A stretch of 35,422 nt of DNA from Streptomyces griseoaurantiacus. Its GTDB lineage: Bacteria > Actinomycetota > Actinomycetes > Streptomycetales > Streptomycetaceae. The translations under genes and the position numbers were made by a program. Below are positions 30,593 through 35,422 of the stretch, in pieces. The DNA is taken from the NCBI GenBank assembly GCA_014656015.1, contig BNBP01000074.1, forward strand, positions 1-35,422, read 5' to 3'. The notes beneath the pieces are model-generated. The model was given only the letters and a program-made list of their open reading frames with translations. It was not told where the DNA came from and did not search any database. Numbering within the stretch: the first letter of the stretch is position 1; each line of letters opens with the position of its first letter.

Positions 30593-31974
30593 CGGTGTCC
30601 TTCGTCTCGAACTTCCGTGGGCCAGCGGTCCTCGGGGGCCTGCGGGGCCTGCGGGGCTTGCGGGGCTTGCCAAGGGGGGCCGCCGTCCCCGTGCGGGGGC
30701 GTGCCGTGGGTGCCGTCCCTGTGCGGCGGCAGCGGCAGTTCGGCCCGCACCAGGAAGCCGCCCTCCGGGCGCCGTCCCGCGTCGAGCCGTCCGCCGACCG
30801 CGGCGGCGCGTTCCCGCATCCCGATCAGACCGTAGCCGGGCGGGCGTTCGGGCACCACGGGCAGGCGCCGCCCCCCGGGGCCGCCCCTCGGGCCGTCGTC
30901 GGCGACGGTGAGGACCAGGCGACCGGGGTGCCAGTCGAGGCCCACCCGGGCGGCGCCGGAACCGGCGTGCTTGGTCACGTTGGTGAGGGCCTCCTGGACG
31001 ATGCGGTAGACCGTGAGGTCCAGGCCCGGCGCCAGCGGCCTCGCCGGACCCTCCTGCCGGGCCGTCACCTCCAGGCCCGCGCGGCGGAAGGACTCCAGAA
31101 GTGTCGGCAGCCGGGCCAGGCCGGGGGCCGGCTCGTCGGGGCCGCCCGCGTCCGCGGTCCGCTCCCGGTCGTCGGCCTGCCGCAACAGGCCGACCGTGGC
31201 GCGCAGTTCGTCGAGGGCGTGCCCGGTGGTCTCGACGAGTTCCCGCAGGCTCTTGCGGGTCTGCTCCGGACGGGTGTCGAGCACGTGGACGGCGACCTGG
31301 GCCTGCGCGTTGGCCAGGGTGATCTGATGGGCCACGAGGTCGTGCAGTTCCCGCGCGATGCGCAGGCGCTCCTCGTCCACCCTGCGGCGCGCCTCGCTCT
31401 CCCGGGTCTCCTCGGCCCGGCGGGCCCGCTCCTCCGCGGCCGCCAGATAGGCCCTCCGGTGGCGCACCGACTGCCCGAGCAGGCCGGCCACCAGGGGGGA
31501 GACGGCCGCCACGGCCATCCTGCTGGCGTCCGCCCAGGAGAACCCGTCGGACAGGGGGATCGAGGAGACCAGCAGCACCACGGCGGCGAGCGACACCACG
31601 GTCGCCGCGCGCCGTTCGCCGCGCGCGGTGACCGTGCTCGTGTAGGTGTAGGCGGCGATCAGGGCGGGAGCCATGATCAGGGGGGTCATCAGCAGGGTCA
31701 GCGGCTGCACCAGGGGCGCGACCGCCGTGGTGACGGCCAGGACCGCCAGGGGCCCGCGGTGCCGCAACGGCAGCGGGGCGCAGGACACCAGGGCGACGGC
31801 GTAGGCGCCCAGGGGCGGCGGCAGGGAGGCGGTGTCGTCGGTCCGGATGCCCCCGGCGAGCAGGCAGAGCACGAAGGCGGTCGCGGTGACCGCCGCCTCC
31901 CGCCGCCACGCGCCGCGGGAGCGCGGGCCGCCGCGGCTCGCGCCGGCCCCGCTCCCGCCACTCGTTCGTGCCAC
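30589..31974 (-). CDS. Sensor histidine kinase, HisKA_3 type (DesK-like)
   Basis: A 461-residue membrane kinase. About five to six helices (residues 28-165) form the sensor with little extracellular sequence, so it probably senses within the membrane. A coiled coil (175-205) leads to the HisKA_3 box with His211 in RIARELHDLVAHQ. The ATPase has YRIVQEALTNVTKHAG (N box), LTVADDGP (G1) and GYGLIGMRERAAAVGG (G2). The C-terminal tail carries four QAP repeats. GTG at 31974 starts seven bases after the MMPL stop. Such kinases next to MMPL or ABC exporters often sense envelope-active compounds. Confidence 0.92.
   Translation of the reverse strand: MARTSGGSGAGASRGGPRSRGAWRREAAVTATAFVLCLLAGGIRTDDTASLPPPLGAYAVALVSCAPLPLRHRGPLAVLAVTTAVAPLVQPLTLLMTPLIMAPALIAAYTYTSTVTARGERRAATVVSLAAVVLLVSSIPLSDGFSWADASRMAVAAVSPLVAGLLGQSVRHRRAYLAAAEERARRAEETRESEARRRVDEERLRIARELHDLVAHQITLANAQAQVAVHVLDTRPEQTRKSLRELVETTGHALDELRATVGLLRQADDRERTADAGGPDEPAPGLARLPTLLESFRRAGLEVTARQEGPARPLAPGLDLTVYRIVQEALTNVTKHAGSGAARVGLDWHPGRLVLTVADDGPRGGPGGRRLPVVPERPPGYGLIGMRERAAAVGGRLDAGRRPEGGFLVRAELPLPPHRDGTHGTPPHGDGGPPWQAPQAPQAPQAPEDRWPTEVRDEGHR
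30638..30670 (-). repeat. 9-bp repeats encoding QAP units at the kinase C-terminus
   Basis: Three to four tandem copies of GCYTGCGGG encode (QAP) triplets just before the end of the histidine kinase. They lie outside the catalytic domain, and copy changes keep frame. Confidence 0.75.
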
Positions 31975-31981
31975 GGCCGGA

Positions 31982-34228
31982 TCAGCTCCGGCCGACGGGG
32001 AACGACCCCTGGACGACCGCGCCCGGTACGGTCGCGGCGGGCGCCGGGTCCGCCCCGCCCAGTGCCTCGCCCTCGATGTCCACGTTCGGCAGCATGCGGT
32101 TCAGCGTACGGGGCAGCCACCAGGCACGGTGGCCCAGAAGGGCCAGGACCGCGGGCACGATCGCCATGCGGACCACGAAGGCGTCGAAGGCGACGGCGGA
32201 GGCCAGGCCGATGCCCATCGTCTGGATGGTCGGGCTGCTCATGCCGACGAATCCGGCGAAGACGCTGATCATGATGACGGCCGCCGCGGCCACGACGCGT
32301 CCGCTGTGCCGGAACCCGTGGACGATCGCCTCCTCGGGGCTCGCGCCGTGGACGTGGGCCTCCCGCATGCGGGTGAGGAGGAAGACCTCGTAGTCCATGG
32401 CGAGGCCGAACACGATGCCGATGATGAGGATCGGCATCAGCGACATGACGGGCCCGGTCTGCTCGATGCCCAGCAGGCCGGCCGCCCAGCCCCACTGGAA
32501 GACGGCGACCAGGACGCCGAAGGCGGCACCCACCGACAGCAGGAAGCCGAGCGCGGCCTTGACCGGGACCAGGACCGAGCGGAAGACCAGGAGCAGCAGG
32601 AGCACCGCCAGGCCGATGACCACGGTCAGGTAGGGGATCAGGGCGTCGGCCATCGCCTCGGAGATGTCGATGTTCAGAGCGGTCTTGCCGGTGACGAACA
32701 CGTCGGCGCCGTTGTCGGCCCCGATGTCGGAGGCCTTGTCCCGCAGCGCGTGCACCAGGTCCTTGGTCTCGGAGCTGTTGGGCGCGGTCTCGGGGACGGC
32801 GGTGACCAGGGCGGTGTCCTTGCCGCTGTCGAGGACCGGGTCGCCGACCGAGGCGACCCCGTCCACTCCCTTGACGGCCTCGACGACCGCGTCCGTGGCG
32901 GCGGCGGGGTCCTCGGCCCGCGAGGTGTCGACGACGACGGTGAGGGGGCCGTTGAAGCCGGGGCCGAAGCCCTCGGACAGCAGGTCGTAGGCGCGGCGCT
33001 CGGTGGTCGCCGTGGACTTCGACTCGTCGCCGGGCAGGCCGAGTTCGAGGCTCACGGCGGGCGCCGCGACCGCGCCGAGCACGAGGACGGCGGTGATCAG
33101 CACGGCCACCGGGCGGCGCAGCACGAAGCGGGCCCAGCGGGTGCCGAGCCCGGGCCGGCCGGCCCCGGTGTGCGCCGGGTGCGGGCGCCCGCCCGGCCGG
33201 TCGGCCCGCCGCAGCGCGCGGGGGAGCACCCGGCGTCCGAACAGGCCGAACAGCGCGGGGGTCAGGGTCAGTGCCACGAGCACCGCGAGCGTCACCGCGC
33301 CGGCGCCGCCCAGGCCCATCCTGGTGAGTTCGGGGATGCCGACGACGCCGAGCCCGGCGAGGGCGATGACGACGGTCGCGCCTGCGAAGACGACGGCGGA
33401 GCCGGCCGTGCCGACCGCGCGTCCCGCGGCCTCCTCGGGGGCGTGGCCCCGGGCGCGTTCGTCACGGAAGCGGGAGGTGATGAAGAGGGCGTAGTCGATG
33501 CCGACGGCCAGCCCCAGCATCAGTGCCAGGATCGCGACGGTGGAGGACAGGCCCAGCGGCACGGACAACGCGGTGACCAGGCCGAAGGCGATGACCACGC
33601 CCAGCAGGGCGGTCAGCAGCGACAGCCCGGCCGCGACCAGTGAGCCGAGGGCGAGGACCAGCACCACCGCGGCCACCGCCACGCCGACGAGTTCCGTCGT
33701 GCCGCCCGGCTCCTCCTCGGAGTCCAGGGCCGAGCCGCCGGTCTCCACGGTCAGTCCGGCGTCCCGGGCCCCGCCCGCGGCGTCCTCGAGGGCGGTCTTC
33801 GTCGCCTCGGTCAGCTTCACGGCGTCCACGGTGTAGGTGACCGTGGAGTACGCGATCGTGCCGTCCCCGCTGACGGCGCCGGTGGTGAAGGGGTCGGTGG
33901 CCGAGGAGAACTGCTTGTTCCCGTCCAGGGAGCCGAGCGCCTCCTCGACGGCCGCGCGGTTCTCCTTCGCGGTGATCCGCTGCCCGTCCGGGGCCCGGAA
34001 GACCAGGCGGGCCTCGGCGCCCTGGGCGTTGCTGTCGGGGAACCGCTCGTCGAGGAGGTCGAACGCCTGCTGGGACTCCGTGCCCGGCATGGCGAGGTCC
34101 TCGTCCTCACCGGCCGGGGCCGTGGCGGCGGCGCCTACCGCCAGCACCAGGCCTGCCAGCCAGACGACGGCCACGAGCCGCCGCCGGCGGAAGGCCCACC
34201 GTCCGATCCGATACAGAAACTTGGCCAT
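31982..34228 (-). CDS. MMPL/RND-family transporter
   Basis: A 748-residue exporter with two repeated halves. Each has one N-terminal helix (RLVAVVWLAGLVLAVGAAAT; RPVAVLITAVLVLGAVAAPAVSLELG), a large extracellular loop and five more helices. RND marks include ILALMLGLAVGIDYALFITSRFRDE in half one and MPILIIGIVFGLAMDYEVFLLTRMREA in half two, with the Asp-Tyr pair (GIDYA, AMDYE) used in proton relay. It likely exports a lipid or antibiotic. ATG at 34228 with GGAGTGA upstream, as in the MFS gene. It heads the operon with the kinase and regulator. Confidence 0.93.
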   Translation of the reverse strand: MAKFLYRIGRWAFRRRRLVAVVWLAGLVLAVGAAATAPAGEDEDLAMPGTESQQAFDLLDERFPDSNAQGAEARLVFRAPDGQRITAKENRAAVEEALGSLDGNKQFSSATDPFTTGAVSGDGTIAYSTVTYTVDAVKLTEATKTALEDAAGGARDAGLTVETGGSALDSEEEPGGTTELVGVAVAAVVLVLALGSLVAAGLSLLTALLGVVIAFGLVTALSVPLGLSSTVAILALMLGLAVGIDYALFITSRFRDERARGHAPEEAAGRAVGTAGSAVVFAGATVVIALAGLGVVGIPELTRMGLGGAGAVTLAVLVALTLTPALFGLFGRRVLPRALRRADRPGGRPHPAHTGAGRPGLGTRWARFVLRRPVAVLITAVLVLGAVAAPAVSLELGLPGDESKSTATTERRAYDLLSEGFGPGFNGPLTVVVDTSRAEDPAAATDAVVEAVKGVDGVASVGDPVLDSGKDTALVTAVPETAPNSSETKDLVHALRDKASDIGADNGADVFVTGKTALNIDISEAMADALIPYLTVVIGLAVLLLLLVFRSVLVPVKAALGFLLSVGAAFGVLVAVFQWGWAAGLLGIEQTGPVMSLMPILIIGIVFGLAMDYEVFLLTRMREAHVHGASPEEAIVHGFRHSGRVVAAAAVIMISVFAGFVGMSSPTIQTMGIGLASAVAFDAFVVRMAIVPAVLALLGHRAWWLPRTLNRMLPNVDIEGEALGGADPAPAATVPGAVVQGSFPVGRS

Positions 34229-34310
34229 CTGCCGTTCACTCCAGACACCGTCGACGAGGGCAGGGGCGCGGGAATCCCGCACCCCTTCACACTCGCCGTC
34301 GGCGCCCCTG

Positions 34311-34390
34311 CCGGGCATCGTCCGCCGACCCCGACCCCGCCTGGTGCGAGGGGACCAGACGGCGGCACGTCCTGGTGCCCACGCACCAAG
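34311..34390 (-). promoter_or_regulatory. Shared exporter control element, copy 2 (upstream of MMPL operon)
   Basis: This is the inverted counterpart of 27085-27164. Site A (34373-34388) reads TGGTGCGTGGGCACCA and site B (34341-34358) CTGGTCCCCTCGCACCAG on the minus strand, centres again 31 bp apart. Site B ends about 113 bases before the MMPL start, nearly the same distance as at the MFS gene. It also lies upstream of the divergent stress-protein gene. Confidence 0.8.
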
Positions 34391-34458
34391 GGGGGCCGCC
34401 CGGCGGGCGGCGGTGGCAGGGTGGAGGGGTCTCATCGCCGTGGAAGGGACTGAGGGCC

Positions 34459-34977
34459 TTGACCGTGCTCGCCTGGCTCGTCGAAGGCAGTTGGCCCGCC
34501 TGCGTGGATGCCGCGCGGCGGCACGCGGGGGACGCCGACGAGGTCGTCCTGCTGCACGTCAGCGGGGGTGAGGAGCCCGGGGTCGCGCACGGGGCCTTCG
34601 CCGGGCTGCTCGGCCGGGGCGGGCACGATCCGGGGGCGCGGGTCGCGGAACTGGGGGCCGACTCGGCCGGACGGCTGCTGGACGCCGCCGCCGGGCGGCT
34701 CGGCCGGCCCTGCGTCCGCCGGGAGCGGCGGGGGCGGCCCGAGCGCGAGGTGGTGCGGGCGGCCGAGGAGGCCGACCTGCTGATCCTCGCCCGTGACGGC
34801 GACCGCGCACGGCTGGGTCCGCACAGCCTGGGGCCCGCCGCGCGCTTCGTCGTGGACCACGCCCCGTGCGCGGTCCTGCTGGTCTGGCCCACGCCCGCCC
34901 CGGGCCTGGAGACGCTGCCGCCACCACCCCCGCACCCGCACCGCCCTCCGCCGCCCCCGCATCCGCCGGGGCACTGA
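34459..34977 (+). CDS. Universal stress protein-like protein
   Basis: A 172-residue protein resembling one USP domain: the first strand VLAWLVEGSWPACVDAA, VVLLHVS, then REVVRAAEEADLLILARDGDRARLGPHSLGPAARFVVDHAPCAVLLVW, which corresponds to the end of the USP fold with the S/G-rich nucleotide loop. The classical G-x2-G-x9-G ATP motif is only partly kept. The C-terminus is a Pro/His-rich tail (PPPPHPHRPPPPPHPPGH). The start is uncertain between TTG 34459 and GTG 34465; both follow GAGGG. It diverges from the MMPL operon and may share its control element. Confidence 0.7.
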   Translation: MTVLAWLVEGSWPACVDAARRHAGDADEVVLLHVSGGEEPGVAHGAFAGLLGRGGHDPGARVAELGADSAGRLLDAAAGRLGRPCVRRERRGRPEREVVRAAEEADLLILARDGDRARLGPHSLGPAARFVVDHAPCAVLLVWPTPAPGLETLPPPPPHPHRPPPPPHPPGH

Positions 34978-35065
34978 GGCTCCCGGGCGACCGGGGCGGC
35001 GGGGCCGACGGGGCCGGGACGCGCCCCGCCGCCCACCCTGGCCGTGGGCCGTGGGTCGTGGACCG

Positions 35066-35422
35066 TCAGCCGTCGCCGGGGGTCTGCGGTGCCGAGGCCG
35101 GAGGGGTGTCGGTGCCGCCGTCGGTGCCCGGGGAGTCCTCGTCGTCCCCGAACCACGCCATGCCCAGCAGCATCGCGCCCACGAAGAGCGCCACCCCGGC
35201 CAGCAGGGCCACGATCCGGGTCCGCCGCCCGGCCAGGGCCGCCGCCGCCCCGGAGGGCTGCTGACGGCGCCGGCCCCGGTGCGCCGAGGAGGCGGGACCC
35301 GCGGCGGCCGTCGGGAGCTTGTACGTCGTCGGCGGCCCCGTCTCGGCGGAGCCGCCCGGGCCGGAGGGCGTGCCCGGGTAGGAGGGTGCGGAGCCGGGGC
35401 CCGCGCCGTGCCGGGGGCCGGC
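35066..35422 (-). CDS. Membrane protein, C-terminal part (start beyond window)
   Basis: An open minus-strand frame runs from the right edge to TGA at 35066-35068 with good codon bias, giving 119 residues. A Gly/Pro/Ser-rich region (GPGSAPSYPGTPSGPGG, TYKLPTAAAG) is followed by a basic stretch (HRGRRRQ), one transmembrane helix (RIVALLAGVALFVGAMLLGMAW) and an acidic, Thr/Pro-rich end (GDDEDSPGTDGGTDT). The layout suits a cytoplasmic N-terminus and a short outside tail. The family is not recognised, as the N-terminus is missing. Confidence 0.7.
   Translation of the reverse strand, partial: AGPRHGAGPGSAPSYPGTPSGPGGSAETGPPTTYKLPTAAAGPASSAHRGRRRQQPSGAAAALAGRRTRIVALLAGVALFVGAMLLGMAWFGDDEDSPGTDGGTDTPPASAPQTPGDG

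Overview
The window is high-GC actinobacterial DNA and looks like a Streptomyces chromosome or a close relative. The signs are strong third-position GC bias, frequent GTG starts, ATGA/GTGA overlaps inside operons, and families typical of streptomycetes (DUF5958, DUF3152, DUF4132, an AfsQ1-like two-component system, a short TerD protein, an MMPL exporter next to a NarL-type two-component system). The mixture of nested insertion sequences, a toxin-antitoxin pair, arsenic resistance and many small regulator-plus-effector cassettes suggests an accessory region rather than conserved core. No rRNA, tRNA or CRISPR was found.

Region 1 (1-3404) is a nested mobile-element block. An IS701-family element on the minus strand is bounded by a 24-bp inverted repeat (125-148 / 3377-3400). 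It carries a DUF5958 gene directly upstream of its transposase. The transposase has lost its central region through a frame-breaking deletion near 2310. It was also split at a CTAG site by an IS630-family element (408-2045) with 31-bp terminal repeats and a TA duplication. Deleting the IS630 element and one TA copy in silico restores the IS701 reading frame exactly. The IS630 element carries a passenger gene, an Imm51-type immunity protein, between its transposase and its right end.

Region 2 (3405-7092) holds a VapBC toxin-antitoxin pair and an arsenic cluster: arsR-acr3-arsC on the minus strand and a divergent arsI/cadI-type gene, with a palindromic operator between them and a strong bidirectional terminator at the far end.

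Region 3 (7110-15359) holds small regulatory modules: PadR regulator plus ABC exporter (ATPase and FtsX-like permease) with a 9-bp minisatellite in the leader; AraC regulator overlapping a cupin gene; and an HxlR regulator divergent from an NmrA-like oxidoreductase.

Region 4 (15403-26895) holds a giant DUF4132 protein, a TetR/DUF1772 divergent pair with clear palindromic operators, an unrecognised protein, a DUF3152 secreted metalloprotease-like protein divergent from an AfsQ1-like regulator / sensor kinase / lipoprotein operon, a binding-protein-like gene without a signal peptide, and a short TerD protein.

Region 5 (27085-34390) looks like one regulatory unit. Two operons converge: MFS exporter - FAD monooxygenase (+) and MMPL exporter - histidine kinase - NarL-type response regulator (-). 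Each is preceded at the same distance by a copy of an approximately 80-base element (about 65/80 identical, in inverted orientation) that contains two palindromic sites 31 bp apart. I infer that the local response regulator, or another shared regulator, controls both exporters through this element. A universal-stress-like gene and a partial membrane-protein gene end the window.
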